From Armigeres subalbatus (Eukaryota; Arthropoda; Insecta; Diptera; Culicidae), in contig NW_026943328.1 in the NCBI RefSeq assembly GCF_024139115.2, positions 53,000-116,999 of the forward strand: DNA of 64,000 nucleotides, in the 5' to 3' direction. This document shows positions 1 to 11,237 of the stretch, in pieces. A program made the translations under genes and the position numbers. The notes under the pieces were generated by a model, which made no database searches, had not been told where the DNA came from, and was given only the letters and a program-made list of their open reading frames with translations. Numbering within the stretch: the stretch's first letter is position 1; every line of letters starts with the position of its first letter.

Positions 1-450
1 GATCCACTTTGTTGCAATGGTAGTACTACTTAAATTAACTTACGGAGATTTCCCCCGCTTGCGATGTCAAACACAATGCTCTGTGTATCGTCATCTCGGC
101 ATCCATTCCAGAACAATAAAAGAAAAACTTTCCAAAGCGTCTTCTGCTAGTTGTTTAAGAAATAATCACATAGTGTGAAACGTCACCTTGGGGTAAAACT
201 ACACCAAGCTCTCTTGCAACCCCCTCACGAAACGAAACTATAATCGTTTCGTATAATTAGTCCAACATGAAATGCTCACATTTATACCGCCCTGACATTT
301 ATGCTCACTATTTTACACGGCTTTAGAGTCCCGTGTTCGTGTCGTTTGTTGTTGGTAACCGTCCTTTTCGTAGTCTACCTCACAATACCTACATAAACGA
401 AGGTGACTTCCCACCGCTCTGTCGCCGAGGTGGTAGCCATACGAAAAGTA
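1..450. other. Unassigned AT-rich flank
   Basis: I see no coding region, RNA gene or repeat with clear ends here. The sequence is ordinary AT-rich DNA. The only open frame is about 80 codons on the minus strand, overlaps the neighbouring MITE and resembles nothing I know. Confidence 0.5.
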
Positions 451-682
451 AGGATCTGTCTCATTTGGAGAATTAAACTTAAAAGTGACAGTTCGAAAAT
501 TAACAAATAACCCGGTCATAAGAATGGCTGGTGCTACCCAGCAATTCCAATAAGACATCGATGCAAAATGATTCGATATCTGTCAAAAGTAATCATCCTC
601 TGTGAGCAGGATTATTCGGTAATTATTGAAATGTCACTTTTAAGTTTAATTTCAGTTTAATTCTCCAAATGAGACAGAGCCT
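451..682. mobile_element. MITE, about 232 bp, TIR starting AGGMTCTGTCTCATTTGG
   Basis: The left end reads AGGATCTGTCTCATTTGG and continues GAGAATTAAACT. The right end, on the opposite strand, reads AGGCTCTGTCTCATTTGG and continues the same way. The right arm carries an extra 11-base duplication of the TTTAATTTCAG kind, so the arms are imperfect over about 45 bp. No coding capacity is seen. Target duplication is unclear. This is a non-autonomous inverted-repeat element; superfamily is not assigned. Confidence 0.75.
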
Positions 683-1428
683 AAGATGATCTTTTCCTGG
701 GCTGGGGTGGTTTGGCGGTAGGATCAGTGAAACGATAAGAAGCCTGTCGCTTACTGCTTCATGATTGGTGTGAGGCAAAAGGTGCTACTTATGGTGCCAT
801 TGTTGGTTGACGTGCAACTGTTGGTGTGTTGTGTGTTTTGTTTTGTGCACATGATGTTTCCCACTTTCCTTTCAGTCATCGGTCGTGCACAAAGCAGGCT
901 GTGCTGGAAAAATCTTTTACGTTCGTCATTCGGTGCAGGAACCGACAAGGTGGGCAGGAGAAGTGCAGAGGTCGGTATCTTGGATGTTCTTGGACTTCAT
1001 CGCCTACTATTGCCTTGAAAATGATGGGCAACCTGCTTTGGGTTCATGGCAATAATACCACAGTCAAACTGGAAGCGCTTGCACATGAAACACCTCTTGC
1101 GTTCTTGAGTTGGTCTTACTTTTCATTATATTATTGCAAATTATCCACAACTCTTTTTAAGGTTCGTCACACTACATGCTTGAGATTGGTTCACGCGATG
1201 AAATTTCGGTGAAAGAATGGAAAGCATAATACAGTCGTTTACTAAACCAATTTTATGGAGTTGTGTATTGAACATCATTTATCATCATCAAGTTAGCACT
1301 TTTTAGACAAATTTGGTTAAATTAACTTTAATCTATCCAACTACGAATTTGTAAAAAATGTACATCTACAAGCCTTATCGGTTCCTGATGATTCAAATTG
1401 GCATTGCGTTCTACACACTACCACCATA
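683..1428. other. Unassigned region
   Basis: No recognisable gene or repeat. Two overlapping plus-strand open frames of 85 and 128 codons (761-1018 and 826-1212) have no family resemblance I can recognise and look like chance frames. Confidence 0.45.
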
Positions 1429-2154
1429 CAGGGTGTTCAATAAGTTCGAATACACTTTCAAAAAATGTTTAAAAATTGAGATTAAATTATTTCTTTTCCC
1501 GGTTCCATTTCATTGAAAGTATTGTTTATGAAGAACGTTTGTAACATTTCTTTTGGAATGGCCTCTTTTTGTACTTCTTCACGAGCTTCAAAGGTTTCTA
1601 AAACCCATTGGCAAGCGGCATCGTACAGTCTGCATGGGCATTTCGATCCAGATTTTAAAAATTACGTCTTGAACTGGTCTAAGTTACTGACATCGTATTC
1701 GTACAGCTTTAACATAATGAAGGACCAAACAAGAAAGTTAAGAGGGTTCAAATCCGGGAAGCTGGGAGGTCGCAAAGTTTTGTCCAAAAAGTCGATGAAA
1801 TTGTCCCCATATAAGGCTTAAATCGCATTTTTCGTGTATAAAGGGTTATCGTCCTATTGGAACACGTGAGGCTGATCTCCGTCTTATCACCGAGCCACTG
1901 GGGGCATTAATCGTACCCAAAACCTCAGTTTTGTAGCACGCCGCAATGATTTCGACCTTCAAAAACGGCTATTTACGATGCCCCAATCCATTTTCAACGC
2001 GCGTAATAAACAAACAACAAGAGACAGAATGTCACACACATCCGTGAGCGTATATATACCGCTAACGCTGACACCAATACGAATACAGAATATGTACATT
2101 AGGCTTACAAACACAATGATCAAACATTTGTATTCGAACTTCTTGAACACCCTG
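1429..2154 (-). mobile_element. Degenerate mariner-family DNA transposon
   Basis: About 25-bp terminal inverted repeats begin CAGGGTGTTCAATAAGTTCG on the left and CAGGGTGTTCAAGAAGTTCG on the right (reverse strand). Both ends are flanked by TA, the target duplication of Tc1/mariner elements. The 726-bp length is shorter than an autonomous mariner (about 1.3 kb), so the copy is internally deleted. The interior still carries transposase remnants on the minus strand. Confidence 0.85.
1512..1990 (-). pseudogene. Mariner-type transposase remnant
   Basis: Read on the minus strand, the sequence gives a fragment resembling QQDxNPLYT near 1840-1860. It then has a stop, a stretch like DNFIDFLDKT, and the block FPDLNPLNFLVW near 1720-1765. 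In mariner transposases these correspond to the second catalytic aspartate (QQDGAPxH) and the third catalytic aspartate (SPDLNPxD), parts of the DDD catalytic triad that cuts and joins DNA. In-frame stops and a missing N-terminal DNA-binding region show the gene is dead. The plus-strand 102-codon frame over the same bases is a shadow. The assignment rests on motif order and spacing plus the mariner-like TIRs and TA target site. Confidence 0.8.
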
Positions 2155-2326
2155 TAGATTCTTACAAGTTAACAGACATATAAGTTTACGGTTCCAGCAC
2201 TTCATCTCATAGCTCCTATATGCTTCAAATAAATAACAAATTAAATGTAATGTGGTTTAGTTTAGTCGTCACACGAAACGTCAAGATGATTTTTTATTGC
2301 AGGTACCGGAGTGAACAGACGAAAGT
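2155..2326. other. Spacer before the first minisatellite
   Basis: Short AT-rich stretch between the mariner right end and the first recognisable TTCGGAAATTC-type satellite unit. No feature seen. Confidence 0.5.
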
Positions 2327-5300
2327 TGCTTCGGAAATTCATTCGGAAGTTCTTCCGTAAGTTCCTTCGGAAGTTCCTCCGTAAGTTCCTCCGAATTCCT
2401 CCGAAGTTCCTCCTGGAATTCCTCCGGAAGTTCCTCCGAAGTTCCTCCGGAATTCCTCCGGAAGTTCCTCAGGGAATTCCTCCGGAAGTTCCTCCGGGAA
2501 TTCCTCCGGTTCCTCCGGGAATTCCTCCGAAGTTCCTCCGAATTCCTCCGGAAGTTCCTCCTGGAATTCCTCCGGAAGTTCCTCCAGGAAGTTCCTCGGA
2601 ATTCCTCCTGAAGTTCCTCCGGGAATTCCTCCGAAGTTCCTCCTCCGGGAATTCCTCCGAAGTTCCTCCGGGAATTCCTCCGAAGTTCCTCCGAATTCCT
2701 CCGGAAGTTCCTCCGGGAATTCCTCCGAAGTTCCTCCGAGGAATTCCTCCGAAGTTCCTCCGGGAATTCCTCCTGAAGTTCCTCCGAATTCCTCCGAAGT
2801 TCCTCCGAATTCCTCCGGAAGTTCCTCCGGGAATTCCTCCGGAAGTTCCTCCGAATTTCTCCGAATTCCTCCGGGAATTCCTCCGGAAGTTCCTCCGGGA
2901 ATTCCTCCAGAAGTTCCTCCAGAATTCCTCCAGAAGTTCCTCCGGGAATTCCTCCGGAAGTTCCTCCGAAATTCCTCCGAAGTTCCTCCGGAAGTTCCTC
3001 CGGAAGTTCCTCCGGAAGTTCCTCCGGAATTCCTCCGGAAGTTCCTCTGAAGTTCCTCCGAAGTTCCTCCGGAAGTTCCTCCGGAAGTTCCTCCGAAGTT
3101 CCTCCGGAAGTTCCTCGGAAGTTTCCTCCGGAAGTTCCTCCGGAAGTTCCTCCGAAGTTCCTCCGGAAGTTCCTCCGGAAGTTCCTCCGAAGTTCCTCCT
3201 GAAGTTCCTCCGAAGTTCCTCCGGAAGTTCCTCCGGAAGTTCCTCCGGAAGTTCCTCCGGAAGTTCCTCCTCGGAAGTTCCTCCGAAGTTCCTCGAAGTT
3301 CCTCCGGAAGTTCCTCCGGAAGTTCCTCCGAAGTTCCTCCTGGAAGTTCCTCCGGAAGTTCCTCCGAAGTTCCTCCGAAGTTCTCCGGAAGTTCCTCCGA
3401 AGTTCCTCCGAAGTTCCTCCGGAAGTTCCTCCGGAAGTTCCTCCGGAAGTTCCTCGGAAGTTCCTCCGAAGTTCCTCCTGAAGTTCCTCCGGAAGTTCCT
3501 CCAGTTCCTCCGGAAGTTCTTCCTGAAGTTCCTCCAGTTCCTCCGGAAGTTCCTCCGGAAGTTCCTCCGAAGTTCCTCCGAAGTTCTCCGGAAGTTCCTC
3601 CGGAAGTTCCTCCGGAAGTTCTCCGAAGTTCCTCCGGAAGTTCCTCCGAAGTTCCTCCGGAAGTTCCTCCGAAGTTCCTCCGAAGTTCCTCCGGAAGTTC
3701 CTCCGGAAGTTCCTCCGAAGTTCCTCCGGAAGTTCCTCCGGAAGTTCCTCCGGAGTTCCTCCGGAAGTTCCTCCGGGAAGTTCCTCCGGAAGTTCCTCCG
3801 AAGTTCTCCGAAGTTCCTCCGGAAGTTCCTCCGGAAGTTCCTCCGAAGTTCCTCCGGAAGTTCTCGGAAGTTCCTCCGGAGTTCCTCCGGAAGTTCCTCC
3901 GAAGTTCCTCCGGAAGTTCCTCCGGAAGTTCCTCCGGAAGTTCCTCCGGAAGTTCCTCCGGAAGTTCCTCCGAAGTTCCTCCGGAAGTTCCTCCGAAGTT
4001 CCTCCGGAAGTTCCTCCGGGAATTCCTCCGAAGTTCCTCTGGAATTCCTCCGGAAGTTCCTCCGAATTCCTCCGAAGTTCCTCCGGGAATTCCTCCGAAG
4101 TTCCTCCGGGAATTCCTCCGAAGTTCCTCCGGAAGTTCCTCCGAATTCCTCCGGAAGTTCCTCCGAATTCCTCCGAAGTTCCTCCTGAATTCCTCCGAAG
4201 TTCCTCCGGGAATTCCTCCGGAAGTTCCTCCGAATTCCTCCGAAGTTCCTCCGAATTCCTCCGAAGTTCCTCCGAATTCCTCCGAAGTTCCTCCGGGAAT
4301 TCCTCCGGAAGTTCCTCCGGGAATTCCTCCCGGAAGTTCCTCCGGAATTCCTCCGAAGTTCCTCAATTCTCCGAAGTTCTCCGGAATTCCTCCGGAAGTT
4401 CCTCCGGGAATTCCTCCGAAGTTCCTCCGGGAATTCCTCCGAAGTTCCTCCGAATTCCTCCGAAGTTCCTCCGGGAATTCTCCGAAGTTCCTCCGGGAAT
4501 TCCTCCGAAGTTCCTCCGGAATTCCTCCGAAGTTCCTCCGAATTCCTCCGGAAGTTCCTCCGAATTCCTCCGAAGTTCCTCCGAATTCCTCCGAAGTTCC
4601 TCCGGGAATTCCTCCGAAGTTCCTCCGGGAATTCCTCCTGAAGTTCCTCCGGGAATTCCTCCGAAGTTCCTCCGGAATTCCTCCGAAGTTCCTCCGGGAA
4701 TTCCTCCGGAAGTTCCTCCGAATTCCTCCGGAAGTTCCTCCGAATTCCTCCGAAGTTCCTTCCGGGAATTCCTCCGAAGTTCCTCCGGGAATTCCTCCGA
4801 AGTTCCTCCGGGAATTCCTCCGAAGTTCCTCCGAATTCCTCCGGAAGTTCCTCCGAATTCCTCCGAAGTTCCTCCGGGAATTCCTCCGAAGTTCCTCCGA
4901 ATTCCTCCGAAGTTCCTCCGAATTCCTCCGGAAGTTCCTCCGAATTCCTCCGGAAGTTCCTCCGAATTCCTCCGAAGTTCCTCCGAATTCCTCCGAAGTT
5001 CCTCCGGAATTCCTCCGAAGTTCCTCCGGGAATTTCCTCCGGAAGTTCCTCCGAATTCCTCCGAAGTTCCTCCGGGAATTCCTCCGGAAGTTCCTCCGGA
5101 ATTCCTCCGAAGTTCCTCCGAATTCTCCGAAGTTCCTCCGGGAATTCCTCCGGAAGTTCCTCCGGAAGTTCCTCCGAATTCCTCCGGAAGTTCCTCCGGG
5201 AATTCCTCCGGAAGTTCCTCCGAATTCCTCCGGAAGTTCCTCCGAATTCCTCCGGAAGTTCCTCCGGGAATTCCTCCGAAGTTCCTCCGAATTCCTCCGG

Positions 5301-6400
5301 AAGTTCCTCCGAATTCCTCCGGAAGTTCCTCCGAATTCCTCCGGAAGTTCCTCCGGGAATTCCTCCGGAAGTTCTCCGGAATTCCTCCGAAGTTCCTCCG
5401 AATTCCTCCGGAAGTTCCTCCGAATTCCTCCGGAAGTTCTCCGAGAATTCCTCCGGAAGTTCCTCCGAGAATTCTCCGGAAGTTCTCCTCCGAATTCCTC
5501 CTGAAGTTCCTCCGGGAATTCCTCCGAAGTTCCTCCGGGAATTCCTCCGGAAGTTCCTCCGAATTCCTCCGGAAGTTCTCCTGGAATTCTCCGGAAGTTC
5601 CTCCGAATTCCTCCGAAGTTCCTCCGAATTCCTCCGGAAGTTCCTCCGAATTCCTCCGAAGTTCCTCCGGGAATTCCTCCGAAGTTCCTCCGGGAATTCC
5701 TCCGGAAGTTCCTCCGAATTCCTCCGGAAGTTCCTCCGGGAATTCCTCCGGAAGTTCCTCCGGGAATTCCTCCGGAAGTTCCTCCGAATTTCTCCGAAGT
5801 TCCTCCGGGAATTCCTCCGAAGTTCCTCCGAATTCCTCCGGAAGTTCCTCCGGGAATTCCTCCGGAAGTTCCTCCGAATTCCTCCGGAAGTTCCTCCGGA
5901 ATTCCTCCGGAAGTTCCTCCGGGAATTCCTCCGAAGTTCCTCCGGGAATTCCTCCGGAAGTTCCTCGAATTCCTCCGGAAGTTCTCCGAATTCCTCCGAA
6001 GTTCCTCCGGGAATTCCTCCGGAAGTTCCTCCAGGGAATTCCTCCGGAATTCTTCCGAGGTTCCTCCGGGAATTCCTCCAGAGGTTTGACCTGGAATTCC
6101 TTCCGAAGTTCTTCCGGCATTCCTCCGAAGTTCTTCCGGGCATTCCTCCGGAAGTTCATCCGGGAATTCCTCCGGAAGTTCCTCCGGAATTCCTCCGGAA
6201 GTTCTTCCGTAGGTTCCTCTGGGAATTCTTCCGGAGGTTCCTCCGGGAATTCCTCCGGAAGTTTCACCTGGAATTCTTCCGGAAGTTCCTCCGGGCATTC
6301 CTCCGGAAGTTCTTCCGGGCTTTCCTCCAGAAGTTCTTCCGGGAATTCCTCCGGAAGTTTTTTACAAGAGCTCCTTCGGAAATTCCTCCTAAAATTCTCA
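2327..6400 (+). repeat. Minisatellite block 1 (TTCCTCC / GGAATTCC repeat, about 4 kb)
   Basis: Tandem array of 11- and 12-bp half units, GGAAGTTCCTCC and GGAATTCCTCC, which alternate as a 23-24-bp unit over most of the block. Units carry GGAATTCC and, less often, TTCCGGAA palindromes. Variation is mostly loss of one G or C at the unit joint, with occasional substitutions. The edges are worn: units near 2330-2400 and 6050-6400 are increasingly diverged. Very long open frames cross the block on both strands, but the unit contains no stop codon in any of six frames, so these are not evidence of a gene. Confidence 0.97.
3035..4015 (+). repeat. Homogenised 12-bp sub-block without GAATTC
   Basis: Within block 1 this roughly 1-kb core consists only of GGAAGTTCCTCC or GAAGTTCCTCC units. 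The GGAATTCC half unit that alternates on both sides is absent. The sharp change of unit order suggests local amplification of a single half unit. Confidence 0.85.
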
Positions 6401-6660
6401 TCGAGATTTCTATGAAAACTATTCTCAAAAAATCTCCCGAAAGATCTTGCCAGATGTCTGCTCAAAATTTATGGGGGAACTTCTTCCACAATTTCCTGCA
6501 TGGACTATCCAAAAATTTCTGCGGACATCAGCAGTTCCTCCAGAAATCCCTTTATAAATTACTCCTCAAAAACTCTCCCGGGAGATCGTTTTGGATTCCC
6601 ACAGAAATTCATCAAGCAAATCCGATAAAAATTTCTCGGTTATCATTCTTTTCGAGGAAG
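6401..6660 (+). repeat. Decayed tail of minisatellite block 1
   Basis: Recognisable but heavily mutated units (for example CCTCCAGAAATCCC and CTCCTCAAAAACTCTCC) continue past the clean array. This is the expected picture of an old array edge that is no longer homogenised. Confidence 0.6.
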
Positions 6661-6754
6661 AATATGCGAAGAAATGTATGTAGGAGTATCTGAAAGAGCA
6701 ATTGTTCGAAAATTTTCTGAAGTCAACACCAAATTTTCAAAACGACTTATCTGC

Positions 6755-6820
6755 TTTTGTAAACAAAGATTCAAACGTCGATTTGTGCAATCTGATAGCA
6801 CTCCCACGCAAACCAACACC
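6755..6820 (+). mobile_element. Half copy of the palindromic MITE found intact at 28.4 kb
   Basis: TTTTGTAAACAAAGATTCAA and the following bases through the CTCCCACGCAAACCAACACC stretch match the left arm of the palindrome at 28381-28613 with a few substitutions. Only one arm is present, so this is a truncated copy. Confidence 0.75.
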
Positions 6821-6839
6821 ATCAAGGAAGCCGAATCCT

Positions 6840-9740
6840 TCACTTACATGTTGATGGTGGTGGAGAGAACAGTCTACAATACGACGGTCCAACTTACTGG
6901 AAGACCACAAATTATCTGTTTTTCGGATTGTGGTAGAAACTCGATAGCGAAAGACGCAATTTAGTGGATGATAGTTTCTTCTTAACTGATATGGAATTTG
7001 TTTTCTTGCTGTCTATTCCATGAGGGCTTAGGGTTTTCATTTTGTGATTATTAGATTAGAGTTTAGTGTCTGTATGTGTGTGTTCAATTGCAGGTTCCAA
7101 GGTAAGAAAGATGGTAGGTAATATTTATAATCGAATTCAATTGTTGCTTTAATTTTAAATTCATTTTATGTTTTCAGGTACACAACAAATTTCCAAAGAA
7201 ATTCGCAAAGGAATCCCTGGTAAATTTGTGGATTCAATATAAATTAGTATAAATTTTCCAATGGACTTCCTGGCCAAATTTTTAAAGAAATTTGTTGGAA
7301 GAGTATCTGAGAAATAGAACAATTACTTAAATAAAGAAGTTTAAAAAAGGATAAGGATCTAAAAAAATAAAATTTTCGAGGTTTTGAATTGTAAATAAAG
7401 TTCGGAAATAGTTTTAGTGGGTAATCATCTCGGAAGCATGACGCTCAAATTATGGTGTTCGTTATTTAAAGAATAACGACTAGAAAAAGAAGGTGATTTG
7501 TAGAATATGTGGTCGGTGTTCTGCGAATGATGAATGATGCCAAACAAATCCTTTGAAGTATTTGTTGCTTGATGAATAATGCCATGTAGGTACTCTACAA
7601 AGATATTTCCAAAACAATCAGCATCCATAATTATTAAAAACTGCAAAACCCAACCCTATTTGATTACGAGTGTAAAATTAAAATCGTTGCCATTGTTGGG
7701 ACAAGGTAATCCCATTGCTCGGTGATTCTTTCCATTATTCCGTCCAATCTGTGATGTCTTTAAGCTGTTTCTAAAGAAACCCCTTTTTCGTACGCCATGC
7801 TAGGAGAGGTACGCTCGTTGATGACACAGCTTATAATCCTGACGGCGATATGGCTGCTCCACAGAAACATTGTTATTGAGACCGGTAACTATTCTCTGCT
7901 TGAACACGAACGAGAAGCGTTCTGTGCAACAGCGGAGACCTGAGAAAACCTTTCTCCCTATGTGGGTTTGTGTATGTTGTTATTAACTTTAAATTTTCCA
8001 GCAACAATTTACTGCGGGAAAATTGCTTAATAAAATTACACCCTTTGTCCTGTTTGGCTTTGCCGTGTGACCGCCGGTCGCATGGCGTGCTAGGAAAATC
8101 TCCGCAGTTGTGGCCAATGAAAAAACCTCGTGGCCTCCAGCCAGCGAAAGTCGGTTTTTCTATGAGGCTCATCATGGACCAAAGGTATCTTCTCAATTGG
8201 TTTAATTTTGTTGGACTTTTTTCTTCTTCTTGTCGGAAGAACAAACGTAATTGCATGGCCTCGCTGTGTGTCTTCATCTTCGATGTTGGTTTGCTAATGG
8301 TTATTTCTTGTTTCGCCGTTTCCACCTCAATAGTACAATAGTGCAGCCATCGGTCTTTGGTTTGGTTTGGTCTCTGCCGGTATCCACCAAAGAAGAATTG
8401 CACTAGTTTTTATTCTTAATGAGAAATAATTTGCCGTTTGTTCACGGGGATTTTCTTCCCGGAGAGGTTAATTCATTTTGGACATTATTGGATTATCCAT
8501 GGAAAAATAAGCACCGCAGATCTTTCCGACTGTGTGTAGAAGAAAAGGAATCTCTTCTAATATTTATGATGGTACTATCTGCCGGGAGGAGTATAGAATC
8601 GTAGAAATTTCCTCATTTCGTTGCAGATATCCATGGTTATGATTCGCTCCCAATTATACTGAACAGAATATTAAAAATTCGAAAGTATTTTACGAATGCT
8701 TTTCATCAATATCCATCAGGTCTTTTCTCTCTGATCTATTCGGCGTACTAACAAAAAAGCGAAACCCAGTTGCCAATCACTTGAAAAAGCTACATTGATA
8801 AGAAATAAAATTAATATTAATTTATTCCACCCTGGGGGTATTTTCCAGAGCATTTTCAGAACCCAGTTTCGTTTCCTTAAACTTCGGCCATGGTGCGATG
8901 CAGCATGAAGACGACAGAAAGAACGAAATCATCACGAAGGATAATGAAGATTGCAGCTTTATACCAACTTTTCCCTCCCCTTCAGTGGAATATATGCCCA
9001 AATTATTCCACCACCAAGACACTATTATTTAGGACACGGCCCGAATTTCCCGAGCTCGTTCGTTATGGAAAAGTTGCAAATTTTCGCTTGATTGAAGTTA
9101 TTTTTCTCCGGCTCCAACTGCAGCGCTTAACCAACCCACTCAATGGCTTTGGCTGAGTTGAATAATTTTGTGAATATTCCCCGCGGGTTGAAATGCATCG
9201 GGCGTTGAGTATACCGACGAAGACACCTGGCTGCGGTTGAAGTGGAACGGAGCGAACATTTTCATAGATTCCGAGATGTGCTCGATCCTGTTTCTTCTTC
9301 CGGGACGTTCTTCACTTGGAGCGTTTCCTCGCCCGGGAAGCGCTCGTCAGAACAAATCCATTAAAACTCGAGTGGCGGCTGCCGGATCCGGAGTTGGATT
9401 GTTAGATTCCTCTTGGCGGTCGGTGGCCACTGTAGGAAGGAAGAAAGATAACCGGCTGGTGGTTTGTATGCGGAGGAGTTTCTGTTTCGGAAACGATTTC
9501 TTCAATTTACTGGGCGGGGAAATCTGCAAGTGAAATTATTACAAATTGATGTTACCAACTTGCTTACCGATTGTAGCTGGATTCGAATTGTTTTGAAATA
9601 TTGCCACGGGGAATTCAGATTGAAGAGCCATCAGATATGCATGAACGTTTGGTGAACAGGATGAAGAGTGAAGGTTCGCTTGGAAGTCTTCGATTATGCA
9701 ATACTTAATTCTCAAATGAAAGAAAAGGGATTTGAATTTG
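6840..9740. other. Unassigned 2.9-kb region
   Basis: No family is recognised. Around 7180-7330 there are faint satellite-like phrases (AATTTCCAAAGAAATTCGC, GGAATCCCTGG) that may be ancient minisatellite remains. The longest frame is 176 codons on the minus strand (7873-8403), with a 123-codon frame opposite; neither has a recognisable domain. The base composition around 9230-9480 is richer in G+C than the surroundings but shows no clear gene. Confidence 0.4.
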
Positions 9741-9744
9741 TATA

Positions 9745-9865
9745 GGGCACTGCACGGACTGCTTTGTCTCTTTCTCACTGCAAAGAGATTAGAAAACAAC
9801 AAGGCCAGTAAACGTCAAAATTTATGAAGAACGAAAGAGAAGGATACTTATCCGTGCAGTGCCCC
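9745..9865. mobile_element. Short MITE (121 bp), TIR GGGCACTGCACGGA
   Basis: GGGCACTGCACGGA at the left is inverted as TCCGTGCAGTGCCCC at the right. Both ends are flanked by ATA, consistent with a TA or ATA target duplication. Further inside, pyrimidine-rich TCTCTTTC on one side faces GAAAGAGAAGG on the other. No coding capacity. Confidence 0.75.
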
Positions 9866-10963
9866 ATAGTGGACCTTTTTAAGGAAAAAAAAACGGATGA
9901 TTGCTGTGTGATTTGATGATGAGGGTGATCAAATGAAAGAAAATTATAAGAAATGGTGGACAAAATCATTTCGCATAAACAATTTAAGAATAGCTATTGA
10001 ACAAAATAGGATAAAAGTAATGAATAAATAACTGGAAGAAATAAGCATTGAGTAATCTACAAAATTTCCACAAATAAAAAAGGAGTTACTGATTATAAGG
10101 CAAATAATGATAGGAATATTCACCCAAAAAAAACTGACGGCGGTAGCGTGAATCGGTCTGGCTATTTTTTTTTATTTCATTTGGTTCAGAACTTTTAGAT
10201 TTTATTCATTATAAAGTAAACAAGTGAGAAAATAAAAGTGAAAAGTGATGAGTAAGAAGTTATGAGCGATGAGAAGTAAGAAACGACAAGTGAGAAGTTG
10301 GAATCGAGAAATCCATTAAAAAGCACTCAGTAATCTCATAATCAATCAAGAATTGTCAACTGGGATTTGGGATATGGGGAGGAGGAAGAAAGAATGAGAA
10401 TTTAAAAGTGAGAAGCGATAAGCATGCAGTATGAAGTGCGAAACAAGTTGCGATCAGTGAAAACTTATTTAGTAGTGAAGTCAGTAGTGAAATGTGGGAA
10501 GTAATACGCGAGATACTTTGAGTGAGAAATTAGAAGAAACGAGCACAAACAGAGATGACAAAATGTCAAAATTCCAAATAATAATGAAACGTCAGTTACT
10601 GTGCACACGTTTTGTATATCTGTTTTGTATTTTTAGTGGGGTAAAGCTCGTCGTATTAGGTACATTTAGTTAGAATAAAACCGTTAAAAAAACCGCGAAT
10701 GAAATCGATAATCGTATAGAACTGTAAGTTTTCTTATTATATGAAGATTTTCTTAAAATAATACCTTAATTCTAGACATTGTATAAAATCGACACAAGTG
10801 TCCAAACTATTCAGTGCGCTGCTTTCGGGCCAACAGAAGACCAATTTGTAAGGTTATATAAATGTATAAATCTACTATTAAGTCTTATATTGAAATACAT
10901 TTCAGTCGAGTTGTTTGGCATACCCAACTGCGAAAAGTTTTCACAAGACGTGTGAGGTTTAAA
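9866..10963. other. Unassigned AT-rich region with a GTGAGAAGT-type low-complexity stretch
   Basis: Between about 10200 and 10540 phrases such as AAGTGAGAAG and GATGAGAAGTAAG recur, a degenerate purine-rich microsatellite. An inverse version of the same phrase occurs near 28640-28690. No gene is seen. Confidence 0.45.
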
Positions 10964-11122
10964 GGTTCCCCCAAACACACGCGACGCGACAGTCGCGACG
11001 CGATTCTGTCGTCGCTGGTATGGAAGGGTAAATGGAACATTGCCTGCAGCGACCCAGCGATAGAATCGCGGCGACTAGTTGTCGCCGTCGCGGCGATGAA
11101 ATCGCTTAGGTCTGGGGGAGCC
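10964..11122. mobile_element. MITE (159 bp) with TTAAA target duplication
   Basis: Ends read GGTTCCCCCAAACACACGCG and, inverted, GGCTCCCCCAGACCTAAGCG, both flanked by a perfect TTAAA. The interior is strikingly GC-rich, with repeated CGCGAC, TCGCGACGCG and GTCGCCGTCGCGGCG, against AT-rich surroundings. No coding capacity. The superfamily is not clear; a 5-bp duplication would be unusual for Tc1/mariner or hAT. Confidence 0.75.
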
Positions 11123-11237
11123 TTAAAGGAAGCAAGGAGTGAAATTAAATAAAAGAGAAACGAAACGCGAGAAAGGAGAGAAGTGCGAATAGTGTGGAGA
11201 CTACTCAGAATAGAGTTTTTTTTCAACATAGATTTTT

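Noticed and set aside
3035..4015. CRISPR-like regularity of short repeats
   Set aside because: There are no spacers; units are directly abutting minisatellite repeats in a eukaryotic genome.
2311..6465. Open frames of 625, 700, 1224 and 1319 codons across minisatellite block 1
   Set aside because: The unit has no stop in any frame, the frames overlap on both strands, and the peptides are simple repeats whose register changes with every one-base loss.
7085..7115. TTGCAG and GTAAGA close together, resembling a micro-exon
   Set aside because: The 8-base interval codes for nothing identifiable and no neighbouring exons are seen; splice-like words of this kind occur by chance.
7873..8403. 176-codon minus-strand frame as a possible host gene
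   Set aside because: No recognisable domain, an overlapping 123-codon frame on the other strand, no splice or promoter context.
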